DNA of 64,000 nucleotides from Fratercula arctica (lineage: Eukaryota; Chordata; Aves; Charadriiformes; Alcidae), in contig CANTUZ010000007.1 in NCBI GenBank assembly GCA_947846985.1, positions 29,206,355 to 29,270,354 of the forward strand, written 5' to 3'. The position numbers and the translations under genes were made by a program. The notes beneath the pieces are model-generated. The model ran no database searches and was not told the DNA's origin. It worked only from the letters and a program-made list of their open reading frames with translations. Shown in pieces: positions 1-13,748 of this stretch (positions are counted from its first letter, which is position 1; each line of letters starts with the position of its first letter).

Positions 1-1740
1 GGTTCGGCTTTTTCTACTTGTGTAAGTGTAAGGAGTTACACCAGCAGAAGTTGGTATTTATTTGCCAAATCTGTAAGTAAACTGATTTTACTCATTAAAA
101 AGTTGCATTCGTTCTCACATCAACATACTCAAGCACAGACGTGTGTGCCCAAATAACCTGTCCAGAATCACATGTTCTTGACACAGGACAAAAGACATCA
201 ACTATTGAATTCTGTCTCCCATCCCATCATGTCTCTGAGGTTCCTGCATGGCAACAGCAAACTCATTTTTGGACTTTCAAGCTCTTGGAGGCCACAGTTG
301 TTGTGGAGTGGGTCTTTGCAGTCTGTTTTCCTGGTGGGCTAACTGGAATAGGAACAGGCTACATGGCATGCTGTAACCCTGATGCTATTGCCCTGCTTGC
401 AGAATGGAGGGTCTTCTGCCAACACACGGTCTGTGGCCATGGTCATATCAAAGTGGTTCTGACAGAAGTGGCACATTCCTCATTCTCTTGCTGGGATTAT
501 TGCAACAGTTTCCTCTGTTATCAGTATAGGACATTCTTTTCAAGCCTTGTTCTGCTGCTTCACCTTGTACTTACATACACACATTTCTATTCGTACTGCA
601 TTCCTACCAATCTTCATACAAGTCTTTCAAAGGACACTTAAGCAATGTGCTGAACTAAGCAAATTAAATTGCATTAACGTATTAGCATTGTTAAATGCAT
701 TATATGCCAGTCCTGAGATACCATCAATTCTATAGAAATTGCCTTCCAGAATACAGCAACAACAAACTGTGCTAAATATGTAACTCTGCCTACCCAGATT
801 GTGGCCTATAGCAGGTATGCTTGTCTTTTCCTTCTGCAGTTGCCATTTTCCCTCTAAACATTAAAATCCCAGCTACATTTTTCTTTTATTTTTGTCAGAA
901 TTTTGTGCTGAAGACTTCTGGAAGACATGGAGACTTTTGGAAAACACAGTTATCCACATGGTAGTAAAAGGTAATGCATGAGTTCAGCCTTCTGCATTGC
1001 TACTTCATTTACCTATGACATTCTCAAGTTTGCTGCAGTATCTTTAAGGAAGTAAGCTAACTTAATTGCAAAGTCAATGTTAAATGAGTTTATAAGTCAT
1101 GCACGCTTTGCACAAGTATCTTCTTCCATGAACTTGAATTGTCATGTTAATTCAGCTTTCTCCTAAAGGGCTTTAAGAGTGATAATCTGATTTTCTCATC
1201 TAGTTTCACATGTAACAGAGAAACAGAGATGACGAACTACTGGCCTGGAGCACAAAATCCTTCAAATGCACAATAGTATTTTAGGAGTCTTAAAATACAG
1301 TGAGCTCAATGTTTTCTTTTTAAAAAATATATTCAAAATGTATACCTGAAAAATATGCTGCATAATGAAAAGAGATATGAAATGATTGCATTGAGAATAA
1401 CTTATAAAGATGACTTCTACCCTTCAACTTGTGCTCTATACTGAGCATTTCTCTCACATACTAGTTTCTAAGTGGATTTTGGTGCCAATAAATAATGAGT
1501 CTTTGAAATGGCTAGAAGTAAAGAAAGTTCTGCTCCTAGGAATAAAGAACACTTTTTTACAGAATCCCCTCCATCCCCAAGACTTATTCTGAAAGCAGTC
1601 TTCAACTACAGTGAATAACCCGCTCAAATTCGAATGGGCAATCAGTCGTAAGCTTGTCTGAATGCCCAAGGGGGTTGGTATGCTCCTTAGTTATATGAAG
1701 AAGAGAGTATTAAATAGAAAAATTCAAGAGACTTTTCATT
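1..1740. other. Unique AT-rich sequence with one long chance-like open frame
   Basis: No gene is recognised here. A + strand frame stays open from about 141 to 638 (about 166 codons) but opens on GTG rather than ATG, has no recognisable domain, and its Cys/His/Phe/Leu-rich composition is not that of a known family. The frame has no obvious paired splice sites. The rest (640-1740) is AT-rich with scattered stops in all frames and no repeat that I recognise. Confidence 0.5.
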
Positions 1741-1783
1741 TAACATGGCTGTGATAGCAACAGGAGTAAAGTGTCTGGGTCTG

Positions 1784-2380
1784 CTAGCTGTATACTTGAT
1801 AAGGTGCTTGTACAAAGTGATAGAAATTTGTGCAACACACTTGAGTGTGTTTTCTGCCACCCTCCTCAGTCACCTCACAGTGTGGGAAGGCATAGGAACC
1901 TGGGGTAATGTCAGAGCCCAAGAGAAGCAGATATGAATGTTTCCTGGGAAGATCCTGAGAATATGAACATCGATGGTTATGCAGACTTGGTGATAGCAGC
2001 TGAGAAGTGGCAAAGAGAAGGTGCATGTAAGGAGGAGTTATTCTGTCAAACTGGATTCTGTTCCAGAGGTGATTGTCCATTTCAGAGCAATCTATTGCTG
2101 TAGCGACACCCTTGAAACTCAGTAAAGCCACTGTATGACTAGTAAGGCTTACAAATTCAGTCTGAGCATCAGCTCTACTGGAGAAAAAGCTGGATCTCAT
2201 ACAGCATGTGGAAACTGAGCTTTGTAACACTGGCATTCTGAGATTACAGCACTGGTAGAGTGTCCTCAAGAGCAGAATAAGCGTGTATTCAAAAACCAGA
2301 TCAGACCTTACAGAATTGGGTGTGTCTAAATTCATATTCTTGGCTGTAGAAGATGGTACAGGGTCAGTGAAACTTTCCAT
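1784..2380 (-). other. Longest open frame in the window (198 codons), no recognised product
   Basis: The minus strand is open from an ATG at 2380-2378 down to a stop at 1784-1786. The conceptual protein is Ser/Leu/Cys-rich and contains no motif, membrane-segment pattern or family signature that I know. No TATA element, convincing splice acceptor or donor, or polyadenylation signal frames it. The segment is somewhat richer in G+C than its surroundings, which lengthens chance open frames. It could be a decayed repeat or retrocopy read on its antisense strand. I treat it as an unassigned open frame, not as a gene. Confidence 0.15.
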
Positions 2381-2700
2381 GCATTGTGCAAAGTATGTTC
2401 TTCATGACATCTCTATCTCATGCAATATGCTGCATAAGCCACCAATGGAACAATTGTGTTAAAATTTTGGTATATTCTCTATTAGCAGTAACTTAAAAAA
2501 CTAAAAAGATAGGATTTCGGTTTTCTTTGAAATGTCCCAGTCAAGCAGGAATTAACTCAAGAAAACCGTTGGTTTGAGTGGAGCAGGAGGCTCTTAGACA
2601 TCATAATCATTGTCTTCTCTGGATTTAAAAACTTTGAACATTGACTCTTAAGCATTCTTGAACATGTTCCCCTTCCGTGTCAGCTACCATACAGCTGTTG

Positions 2701-2765
2701 GTAGGATTACAGGTTGAAAGGGACTAAATCGTCTTCTGGCCAGAGCTGTGTGCTAGGAGAGTAAT
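2701..2765 (-). repeat. Possible decayed CR1 3' end
   Basis: The run GGTTGAAAGGGACT followed by AAATCGTCTTCTGG resembles the reverse complement of the CR1 3' end, which typically reads GGTTGGAAGGGACCT and then a GATCATCTAG-like stretch. Only about 50-60 bases can be aligned by eye and the tail octamer is missing, so this is a weak call. Confidence 0.3.
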
Positions 2766-5703
2766 GAAAACGTAGCTTGTATTTTATCATATGAAGGAAG
2801 TCCTCTGTTTCTGGCCTCCTGGACAATAAACTAAAACAGTTTTAATCTGGTTCTCATAACAGGAGGGTTGGTTGTACAGATTTCCTCTTCTTTTGTGATA
2901 ACGAACACATTTCTGTGTTCATGGTGGAGGGACATGATTCTCTTAAGTTTCTAAGGGCCAGCTTTATCTTTCCTTTTTTATTTTAACATTTAAAGAATAA
3001 TGCCATTTATGTGCAGAATTCTTCTTACCAATGCCAAAGACCTGCCTACAAGCTCAGTATCTATTTTTAGATATGCATATTTTAGAAGCCATGCTCTTAA
3101 TTCTAACAGAGTTTCTGTTGCTTTTTAAAAAATAAATAATTAAGTCTACTGTCCTTGTATCTGTCTCTCTTCCAGCCTTTTCTTGGTAGTAAAGAGCACT
3201 ATAAATGATAGCTGAATCTGGTAATTAGACAAGACTTCCCTTTTCTGTCCTGCTTTTTTTTCTGTAATGCATTTTGTCTGTTTACTGGCTTGAGGTCCTT
3301 CCCCCCTGTGAGACTTATCTTTTTAATGGCAGTCATTTTTAACATGCACAATTTTTCTGTAAGCATGACATTCACTATCTCTATAATAACAATCATTTGG
3401 TTTATGATTTAAACTATTACAGCAGTGTACCATGCTGTGAGACTCAAATGCTGGCTTCACTTTTACGTTGTTTACTTTCCAGCGTGTTGACAGTTCATAA
3501 CTCTTGGCTACTTCCACATTGACTGTAATTTCTGTAAAGCCCTAGTGGAAATAAAGGCAATTGGTTTTTTTGGGCTAGTTGCCTAAGCATGTGTTAAACT
3601 TGGTAAACTCCTAGTAAGATACTGAACTAGATAGTCATTCTAACATGGCACAAATTTGCTAGTAAAGTGTAAAATAGGTGTAGCCTCATTTTGTAAAACA
3701 TATCTTAAGTGTAATAGACAAAGATTAATGAGAACATTTTAACAACATAAATGAGTTGGGATATATATTAACTACTAAACTAATATACTGACTGCTGCTT
3801 GACCGATTTTTTTTTTCCTTGCTCCACCCCTCCCCTCTCCCCCCATGAAGAATACTGATCCATTTCAGGGATGCTTCTTTACTTGAACATTTAGCCATGA
3901 TGCTCTTTGAGAGTGAAGAAAACAGAAGGGTCTGGTTTAGAGGAGATGGGTTTATTTGGATCAGTGGAATTAATTTTGATTATCTAATGGGTCTACAGGG
4001 ACCTTTTTCCCTGCAATCATTTTATCTAGTTGCCCTGCTCTTCAGTTTTCCAACTAAATCTCTATAGCCAGCCCACAGCAGGAACATGAGAGTGCATTGC
4101 TAGGAAAACTCATCTCAGTGCAAATGAACTCTGGAAACTTAGCACAAAGAACTCTTCAATATGAGCAAATGACTAGGGTTTTCTTTTTTAAGAGGTTTAT
4201 AACTTGGATAAATTGAGTGGAGTTTTTTACAGCTGTTTCTCAAGTCCTATCTCTGCCGTAAGTTTCTCAGCTGCATTTTGAGTCCTGTCCTATTTCAAAG
4301 AAAAGATCTAAAGAATTTTTTATATGTAAAGGAATTATTTTTCAAAGATATCCAACCCGAGGTGTATGTACATTTAACTTGGGCGATGTTTTATGAGGCA
4401 GTTAGTTTCTGGTCTGCATATTTTAATCTTAATGAGCCTTTCTTTATAAAATACACACTAGTATTCTGGTCTTCAATACATGCAAGTGTAAGTGTTAGTA
4501 TAGATCAAAAATATACATTAAAGCTGAAAATTTTTTTTTACTCATACTTATTTTACTATGCACTTTCATTTTTTTTCATAATTAGAGTTTGTTTCTTTTG
4601 TGGCAACTGTTATTAAAATGGAAAGTAGAATGAGAGAGAACTTTTTGTGTTAAAGATGGTTGAATATGCCTGTCATAAGCAGTGCAGAGTCAGAATTTGT
4701 TTTATGGAAAGATAAATTTATTTAATAAAATCTCATTTTCCAGGCTTTAATACTAATGAACTGGGGAGTTTATACTTTCAGATACTACTAATGACTTACA
4801 AGTATGCTATGCTAAACGCGGGTACAGTGTTACCTAGTTGGATAATTACACCACCAGTTTGCTTTGCTTATATTTAAGCTTCAGGAATTGTGTGATGATA
4901 CCCTTTTAGGAATACATTTCCAGTGTGTTTAGTTGTAGGCAAAAAGCTTCAAATCATGTTTGGAGTATTTATTTTAAAGGCTTCAAACCTAGAGAAGTTA
5001 GAAATAGTTCAAGATGTTTTTTAATAAATCCTGTGTTGGGAAACTGAATATTTCTGAGTGACTACAGTTGTAGTGTATTTTTTGCATATGGCAAGTATTG
5101 TTCATATCGAATGGGCATGTACCTATATCTTTTTAAGGTGGGACTGCAGGGGCAGGGTGGGTGGATTTCATTTGTGTCTGATTTTTGCTAGATGACTTCC
5201 TATGTACCTTGAGGGTACCATGCCTGTTCTTGATGTCTAGTGGTGAAAATGTTTGGGTTTGGGGTTTTTTTCCAGTTTCTTAACTTCCTTATTAGTGTTT
5301 CAGTGAAGCTGTACAATATAAATTGATTATATCTTTTAAAGAATATTTTATAACATTTTACAATTTGGATCATGCTAATCCAGAAATATTTCTGAACTCT
5401 ACTTCTCATTTATCTTGTATTCTAGCATCTGAATTCATATTCTTGTAAAAGTAAGTGGGTAGGAGGAGGGTAGGGGAGAAACTATTCTTGAAACATTCTT
5501 CTTCCACCTGGAGTTTGCCTTTGGTTTTCATCTTGAAACTAAAATTGATGGACGGGGAATAATTTGTGTTAATGCAGCTGTTATTCAATTTGAAAGATGA
5601 CTAACAGGAAGATAGTGCTCTTAGCTGGGGAACAAAGGGTGACAAATGTTATCCCACACATCAAGTTTTTCCAACACTGCCTCTGAAGCAGACAGTACAC
5701 TAG

Positions 5704-5706
<3 letters not shown>
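2766..5706. other. Unique AT-rich sequence without recognisable genes
   Basis: All frames are broken at short intervals. The only notable composition is a pyrimidine-rich patch at about 3811-3845 (T-run followed by C-rich blocks). An open frame at 4278-4613 on the + strand is Phe/Tyr-rich, as expected from translated T-rich noncoding DNA. Confidence 0.6.

Positions 5707-5738
<32 letters not shown>
5707..5738 (+). repeat. 32-nt homopolymeric A tract
   Basis: An uninterrupted run of 32 A residues lies between TAGCTT and GAGCATTTC. It could be a simple repeat or the tail of an old retrocopy. No open frame, polyadenylation signal or target-site duplication was seen upstream to support a retrocopy. 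Confidence 0.9.
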
Positions 5739-5742
<4 letters not shown>

Positions 5743-8600
5743 ATTTCAACCAGTACAGTGTCAATATGCTAAAACAGTCTCCTAAACCTCTTGTCATCTG
5801 TGATAAGGACATCAATAATAGTCATTGTCAACCTTCATTAAATTCAGATCTTCCATTTTTATGTCCCTTGGGATGTTTTTCATTGATATTTTCCCTGGAA
5901 AGAGAAAAAGACCTACATCAAGCTAGTGTATAAAGCTTGATTCCTTTCCTCAGGGCTCTTACTACAAAAGAAACAAATTATTTTAATTACTCTTTTTCTG
6001 TTTGTTTTTTTTATTATTATTATTATTGTTTGTTTGTTTGGAGTTCCTCTAGGGTGTTTAACCTCTTTCTAGATGCAGAAGAGCCCTTGTTTATTAATCC
6101 ATGTAATAAAGTCTAAGAAAATGGGAGTGTTCCAATTCCAAACAAATAAAAAGGAAGATGACAAGAAAATTAGATCCATGCTTCCCCTTCTCCAGGGACA
6201 ACCAGACAACCATACAGATAAAATTCCTGACTCTGGATGGAGTTTAAGTCTTTTTAAGCATGGGAGGTAGGTGGTTTGGAAAACAGACATTGATCTGTTA
6301 AAAAGCAAGTGACTTAGCTCACTATTTGACTTTTATTGAAGGAAGAGAAGGGAATTATTTCTAAATTCATTCAGCGTTACATTCTTTTCAGTGCTCTCAG
6401 CAGTTCTTTCCAATGTGAGGAAAAAACATACCATGTCAGAGGAGGAAGGCTCACACATTCAACATTGCTACAATTAACAAGGAATTGTATGTATTGTACT
6501 TGAAGTTTTAGGAGTCCATGACTTGAATTGTTGCTCCCTTTGAAATTATTTTCCATACAATGAACTATTTTCTCAGAGCTTGTTAGAGATTTTGTCTAGA
6601 AATAGAGAAATATTCTCACACAAAAAAGAAAACTTGTCACAAAAATACGTGGAAGAGCAATGAGACTTTCCTGAGGCTGCAAAGAATTGAAACCAGATAT
6701 TAGGTCCAAATTCACTTCTCATATTTTATGTTAATGTCTATTTTTTTAATCTAAAATTCAGAATATCAAGTCATTTTATGAAGCTGGTTTGTCATGCCTT
6801 TCACTTACAAATGAAACTGTAGAATCTAACACTCGGCTCTGCAAAGTCACTCTGAGAACAGAGCATCAAGCAGAGGTGTTCTCATAACTGGCAATTTTAT
6901 AATCCAGAAAGCATTTTGGTGCCAGTCCTGCAGACCTTTGTGTATTTAATCACACAAGCTTGTAAATTATTGTTTAAACATTATGTAACTTTTACTGGAG
7001 ATTTGGTGTTGTTACGCTGACGGTATTGTCTCTGTTTACGCAAAAGTTGAGCACATTTAGTAAAAAACAAATTAGAGCACCAAATAGAAATAGGTCTGTT
7101 ACAAACTCCCTTGAACTGGATATTATTTTCTGCTTTCAACTAGATCTACCAGAAAAACATCCGCTTTTTACTATAACTTTTCTAGCTGAGTTCAACTGCA
7201 TGCTCAGGTTCAGTAACTGATAGTAAAGCTTGTTAAAGAACTGAATATACTTCCAGCCTGGTTATAAATAAGTCTACTCACAAATTCTCATAAATCTGAA
7301 ATGAGTTTCCAACAAATTTAGACTGACCAATTTCAAATGTGAATAGCTGTAAAGTCTGCGTAACCTTCATTATGGTTGGGAGATATTTGAGATCCTGTGA
7401 TCATATTTTTGTGTGCCAGGCAAAGAACTCAGTGAGTAGAAAGACATCTCTGCTCAATGTAGGAGCTGGGGTACATGAAATAGTACTTCTTTTAAAATAT
7501 TTATCAGTGGAGTTCCATATATTAGTTAATTTTTTTGCTTGTTTGCGAGGTTTTCCTTATTCCTTTTTTTTTCTTTTTTAGTGAATTTTGATCAACCAGT
7601 CCCACTTGAAGTTTCATTAGTGCAGTGTTTGCAGAGCTCAGGAAATTTCTTTCTCTGGTGTCACTTATAAGAGACTCTTCAGGTGGTGAATGTACTCATC
7701 ATCCTTCTTTTGTCAGTGTTAAGGGACTTCATTACAGTGTGCAAGCACTTAAAAGGGCAATACCTACTGTGTGAAAGACCTGCACAGCTTATGAAAGAAG
7801 ATATCCTATAGTGTCATTATGAGTTGTCAATGCAATTGTACCTCAGGCCATTCCCACAACATATCTAATTCTGTTCCCCTCTGACCCCTTTCATGCCAGA
7901 AAATGGTAGAATTGTGCAGTTGTGTCTTTGAAAAGTGGCATAGAGCCTTGCACAATAGATTCCTTATAATATCATACAGCATATTGAGCTAGACCTACAG
8001 AGATTTTGAAAGAGATTAAATTATGCCGATCATCATATGGGAGAGTTAAGTCTTATCTTCAGTCTTAAAAATAAAACAGGGGTGTACTTTTTTTTTCCAT
8101 TGAAAGCCACTCTATATAGTGACGCATGAAATGATCCTGAAGTCAGTGGTGGCCTGAAAATGCACCATATTTTTTAAAATAGTTCCAATCCAAGGCTTCT
8201 GTGTGAGCCTTGCTAATGCTAGAGTACCGTCTGACACGAATCCACCAAAGGGGCTGCGCTCTGTGAAGCAACTTAAATGCCTCTGGCATCCAAAATAGCG
8301 TAACGTTCTAAGTTTCTTGAGTGTTTGAGGAAATTGAAAAGACGATATTGTTCTCTAACATGGCTTATGATTAACAGACAACTTATATCTTTCTCTTAGA
8401 GTGGACTGGAACTGGTGTATGTGGCACAGCCCTTCCTTATCCCCAGCATAGACACACAAGCTAAATCCGCCATCTGAACCACGTGTTGGTGGGAAGGTAG
8501 TCACTGTGGTCACATCTTCCAGGAATTGCAGAGAAAGGATGGAGTCAAGAGTGTCTGACAGGAGGCAGGAGCGCTGCAGGATCCTGCTAGGTGTAGTTTA
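5739..8600. other. Unique sequence with minor T-rich microsatellites
   Basis: There is no gene-like structure. A short compound microsatellite (TTA repeats then TTTG repeats) lies at about 6009-6040. The segment 6664-6690 shares a CTGAGGCTGCAAAGAA-like string with 9501-9525, a hint of an unidentified dispersed repeat. Confidence 0.6.
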
Positions 8601-11600
8601 GGGATGACAGACTTGACGTTTATGTGCAGGTAAGCACTTCCCTTCCTCACCTCACTTTTACACTTTGCTAAATCCAGATTTAGTACCTGATTTTCTTCTT
8701 GTTATATAGTTGTAAGGGCACGTAGTCTAGAAAATCTTGAATCGATTTACTATTTTTTCCTCTACCTTCCCCAGTTTAAAACTATAGTTCCTGGGAGAAG
8801 GCACAGGAATCTTAATGCAAAATTATGTTCACCTCTTGGCTTTCTGTTGTAAGCATAATACTCGGAGTGTTTTTGCCATATTAATGTGTAGCTCATAATT
8901 GTTAATATTGCCAGTGATTTACTGATGAGCCTCTTAACTTTAAGCAATGCTGTGACTCCATCCCTTTCCCTGTAGCATTAAGAACTAATTTGACAGTTGC
9001 TACAGGCAAAGCTGCAAGATGACTCAGATTGTCAAATGTCCTTTGTCCTCACAAATGCAAAATCCTCCAGCCAAGTTTCAAATGCAATTCCATTTTATTC
9101 TAATTTATTGTTCATTTCTCTTCTTGACACAGCAGCTCCCTAACAAGTCCGTACATCATTACTTAAATGCTTGCTCACAAAGGACTGTTGTCAATCACTG
9201 GCACAGAACATCAAGCAGAAAGAATGTCTGATCAAACACATTTTGAAAGGTCTGCCACAACAATAGAGAAAAGCTGAATCAAACTGGGGGGAAGGGAAGG
9301 GCTAAACAAGACTTATTTTTATCAAGCAGATGAGATTGTTTTAAATAGGCCTAAGACTTGGAAAATCATGTGGAATTAACTCATTTCTAGATACTTTACT
9401 TAGAGTGCGTGTTTTTTTAAACATGGACGGTAATGCAAGTGGTGGATAAAATACTAATACCAACGAGCATAGCAAAAATGAACCATCAGACCATTCAGAC
9501 CTTCCTGGGGCTGCAAAGAACCTTGGAGTCAGTCTGAAAATTACTAAAAATAAAAGGAGAAATGACTGCTCTGAGGGTGAATCACTCCTGGGCCATCTGT
9601 ATTAACAGTAATAAGAGCATTTTAAATAATCATTTTTTTTTCATGCATCTTCTTGAGTCATGATCTTGATTTTATTTATTTTAAAATGCCCACAATAAGA
9701 CAACATCTGTGGTTCTGTTTTACAAACAATATGTTCGCTTTTAATTTATTCTAAGATATAATTATTCTTTACATAATGGATCAAAGCCTCCATCAGTTCA
9801 AGAGGTAAACTACACAAAGGAATTGATCAATTTAAATTCAAAATACTAAAATAGATTTTTCATTTTGTGTACCTCAATGAAAATAATTAGATTTTTTTTT
9901 CCTAATCTGAGAGGAATTTAACAACAGTGTATAGCCTTGAACTTCCCCTGATCTCTGCACTGTAGCTGCATACAAATCAATAACACTTTTCACTTACAAG
10001 AGTTTATGTCCTTGTCAGCTCAAAATTCTGGTCACTCAGGGCTGTCACGCTGAAGGTGAGCTTTGCACATCTCTCTGGATTTGTTTATCACTGCTGGTGG
10101 GGCAGGGAATGGGAGTGGGAGGAAAATAGCAACGGTTGTATGATTCTCTGCCAACCCTACTTCAACCCAAATCTTAAAAATAACCAAGTCTTTCTCACAA
10201 ATGGGAAAATGTTGCAGTCCCTGAGGAATTTCTGGTATGACATTCCTCTGAGGATGTCTCGGTGGGCTGGGCAGCAAGAACAGCTGACTGTGGTCTCAGT
10301 TGTACTGAAGAGGGTTCCCACTCTGGGCACCGAGGCAGGAGACCAAAAGGAAAAGCAGTATATGATAATTTAATATAGCAATAACTCACAAGCATAAAGA
10401 GACAATGATATATGGATAGCGCTATTTTACTTCTAAGTTTTATATACCTCACTGTGAAATCGCCTTTTAAGTTGCTTTAATGTAATTCCCTATGTTGGTT
10501 TTTCTTTTTAAGTAAACTGAAAAAACCACCCCTTCCATTGTGTGAAACTGCAATATTCCAATGATCCACTATTTGGCATCATACACACATTCTTTTGATG
10601 AATTGAAAAGTTGAAATAAAATCATTATGCATGGCTAAACAAAATTACATAAAGCATGTGAATATTCTCAAGGTAAGGTTACAGGAAACCTGTCTAGGAA
10701 GCAGCATTAGTCTGAGAAAAGCTGAGCAGTTAATGAGACCAGCATGTTGTGAGTGTGTGTCCTAAGCCACAACTGAGAGGAGATCCACTCTATTCTCCCC
10801 TCTGAGTATTTGTTGGGGCTTGTTGGGGTTGTTTGTTTCCATCTGGTGATCTGGAGCACCACATTCTCTGGTAAGAAAGTGGACATATTGCACAATACCA
10901 TCCATAACAATAACAATAATTACTCATAATAAAACCTTATAATTATTGTTAATAATAATAACCTTATTCTGAGAACCGGCCACTAGAGGTGAAGAGACTT
11001 CTGCTGAAAGTGAATTCTCACTGAGTGTGAAGAAAGCCGGGACCTCAAGACCTTGACTCAGTGTCAGGGTCTGGAGTATATTGCTGTGATTGCAGCCCCA
11101 ACCAATGCTATAACATGGTTCATTATGGAGTAAATTATGATATAAAGATACTATAAACTTTTTAAAAAAATTCCGTGGAACCTTTGGGATAACTTCAGCT
11201 AGAAACTGGTATCATAGTTAAGAGCATAGTTAACAGCAAAGAGGTTTGTAGTTTTAGTGATATTGGAATTAATCCATGATACATTTATTATCTTTCATTA
11301 TTCTAAACTCTATCAGGAAAGTTAATGGAGAAATAAGCTACATTTATGCAAGGGCTGAACTCAAGAAACTGAACTCACGCCACGGAGGGGAAAAGCTGCC
11401 AGAGCATCCTCTCTGTGTAATTTTATTAAGCAGATTATGTCTTGTCTTTTCTCATAGTATGGAAAAATAGAATAATTATTCAGAGATACAATCAAAGAAA
11501 TTAATGATATCCAGAATCAGTGGAAGATATTTGGTAAACCTGCAACACAATTGTATTCTTGTAACATCTATTAAATTTTTGAACAACCTAATTAGTTTAC

Positions 11601-13680
11601 CTATTAAACTCTCATTAGTTTACCTATTAAAAAATTTTATAAAAAAACTTCTAGGAAAATATCAATAAATAAAATTACTCGAAGTGTCAAATCTGTTCAG
11701 AGATAGCTTCAAATTTACACTTGTAGGAAGAGAAAAAAATAATTTACTAACAGTAGGTTTCTTGTTGCTTTTGTTGATGGCTGTTGGTTAACTTCATAAT
11801 TCCTTGGAATAATGTAGATCTAATGGTATCTGCTCTAAAACCTTCTCAGTAAATTGCATAACTTAACTTGTGCTTGTGCTCTACCCATAGGATACGTTGA
11901 TTTAATAGCCAGGGTTGTTGGTAGCTTAAGTTCTGTTTTGAAGTGTCTTTTTTCCCCAGGTCGAACTGGAGGCTCTGAATTGAGTTCTGGCTTCAGTTCA
12001 GAGATCAGAAACTAGAGGAACAATAATAAGTACTATTTGGATTGAATAGAAAATATAATATATATTAACAGCAGGTAAAATTGTGCAGCATCAGCTGGAA
12101 AGGGAGCAAAGTGCCAGTGTTAAGTGATGTATAGGTTTGATTTATATTGGATGAGAAAATTACTGGTAGGTTTATTTTATTGAAAAAATAAGTAACAATC
12201 AGTAGACTTTTTATAAAAGTACAGATTGCTTTTGAGTTAACAAACCATAAAACTGATTCACTGCTACAAAAGTGGATAACCACTGTTTTATTCTTTTCTC
12301 AGTTTTCTTTTGGTGATTGCATGAATCACTACTGTGTCATAAACTGAGGTCTTAAAAGTGAGCTTGAGACAATAAACAGAAAAGCCTTAAAATGTTTTCC
12401 TGGGATTAAAAGATTGTTTGATTTACTTCTAGTTCATCTGAACTTGGTTGTATTGACAAGGTCAATATTTAAGTCATTTTTTTCATACCATTATGGTAAC
12501 TGGCTGGGGAAAAGACTGCAATTTCTTTCATTATACCTCAAGCACAGAATGGATTGAGTTGTAAAAGGGAACCTTTTTGTAAAGTGATCATCTCTAAACA
12601 GCCATAGTTAGCTTCCAGGCTGGGGAAATCCATACAAAGGAACAATTAATGAATTGTAACACCACCAAACACGTATTTGTTGCTGGAGTATTTATCTTCT
12701 GCCTTTTTTTTTTCAATGGGAATCAAAGAATCCATAAAACTCTTCATAAACAAACAAACTGTTCGAATTGTGGTTAAACAAACTTCTGGGCTAGATAAGG
12801 TTGCTGAATGGTCTTGCAAACTATGTATTCATATTCTGTAAATCCAGAATGCCTAGAAAGCATCAAAAATACTGTATGTGCAGGCAAAAGCCTTGTGCAG
12901 TAGGTGTAGCACTTGCTTACTTAGCTTACTGCAATGAACACGTATTTGTACAGGAAATCCTGTGAAAGCTTAAATACAGAAAAATTACCCACTATCATTG
13001 GCATTACCCAAGCTGCTATTCCTCCCATTTACCATTTCTATCCCCTCTGATACTCTTCTTTCTATACTATGAAAACTAAAAATTTTTTCACTCAGGAGCC
13101 AGAGGGCTGCTGGGTGTGTTACCCAGAAAGAGAGTCCCTCAAGAACTGAGCCCCTCCAATAATATCAGCAGAAAAGATCCAGCAAAAGGGTTAATTCTGT
13201 TAAGAAACAAGACTCTCAGCAAATGGTCAGACTAAAATGTAGCTGTTAGCATCAAACACTACATGTACTGTTTGCAGAATAAATGGGTTTACTTAGCACA
13301 TATTCCTCACCTCTTAGAGACTAAGAAGAAAAAGCAGCAATTCTGTTAAAACTCAACTATTCCCCTGTCTTGATTGGTGGTACTCTAAGAAAAAACATTC
13401 CCTAAACTGATTGACTTTCATCAAGAGCTCTTTCAATGTCACAGAAATAGATTTCATTGGTTTTGACAGCCTGGCTTGATGCTAAGCTTGTATCAAAAAC
13501 CTACCAACAGGAAAAAGACTGCTGAGTTGAACATAATGGTCATATTTGGGGCTTCTGCTGTGCGTGTCTCTGTGGTGGATGTGATTTCCTCTATTTTGAC
13601 CCCAAGAAGCTTGTACAGCAGCTCATTTAAAGTTCATGTCTCCAAAAGAAAAATAGTGGAAATACGAAAAGCAAAATGAT
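8601..13680. other. Unique AT-rich sequence without recognisable genes
   Basis: Open frames here are short and overlap on both strands (for example 10056-10373), without splice signals or family motifs. An AAT/AAC-rich patch lies at about 10903-10965. A short direct repeat lies at 11591-11631. Nothing else stands out. Confidence 0.6.
11591..11631 (+). repeat. 18-bp direct repeat, 23-bp spacing
   Basis: The 18-mer ATTAGTTTACCTATTAAA occurs at 11591-11608 and again, identical, at 11614-11631. This is a small local duplication in AT-rich DNA. Confidence 0.9.
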
Positions 13681-13699
13681 CAACAGCACTTTTATTTTG

Positions 13700-13748
13700 A
13701 GTAGCCCCCCGACAGTCTGCGAGCTCTGCGGGCGAGCAGGAGATGGGA
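13700..13748. other. Small GC/CpG-rich pocket
   Basis: A stretch of about 45 bases contains a run of six C and several CpG sites (CCGACAG, TGCGAG, TGCGGGCGAG) within CpG-poor, AT-rich DNA. It is far too short to be a CpG island. It might be a protein-binding site or a relic of a GC-rich exon or repeat. Confidence 0.45.

Noticed and set aside
5590..5738. Processed retropseudogene ending in the 32-A tract
   Set aside because: No open frame, polyadenylation signal or flanking duplication was seen, and L1-type retrocopying is rare in birds.
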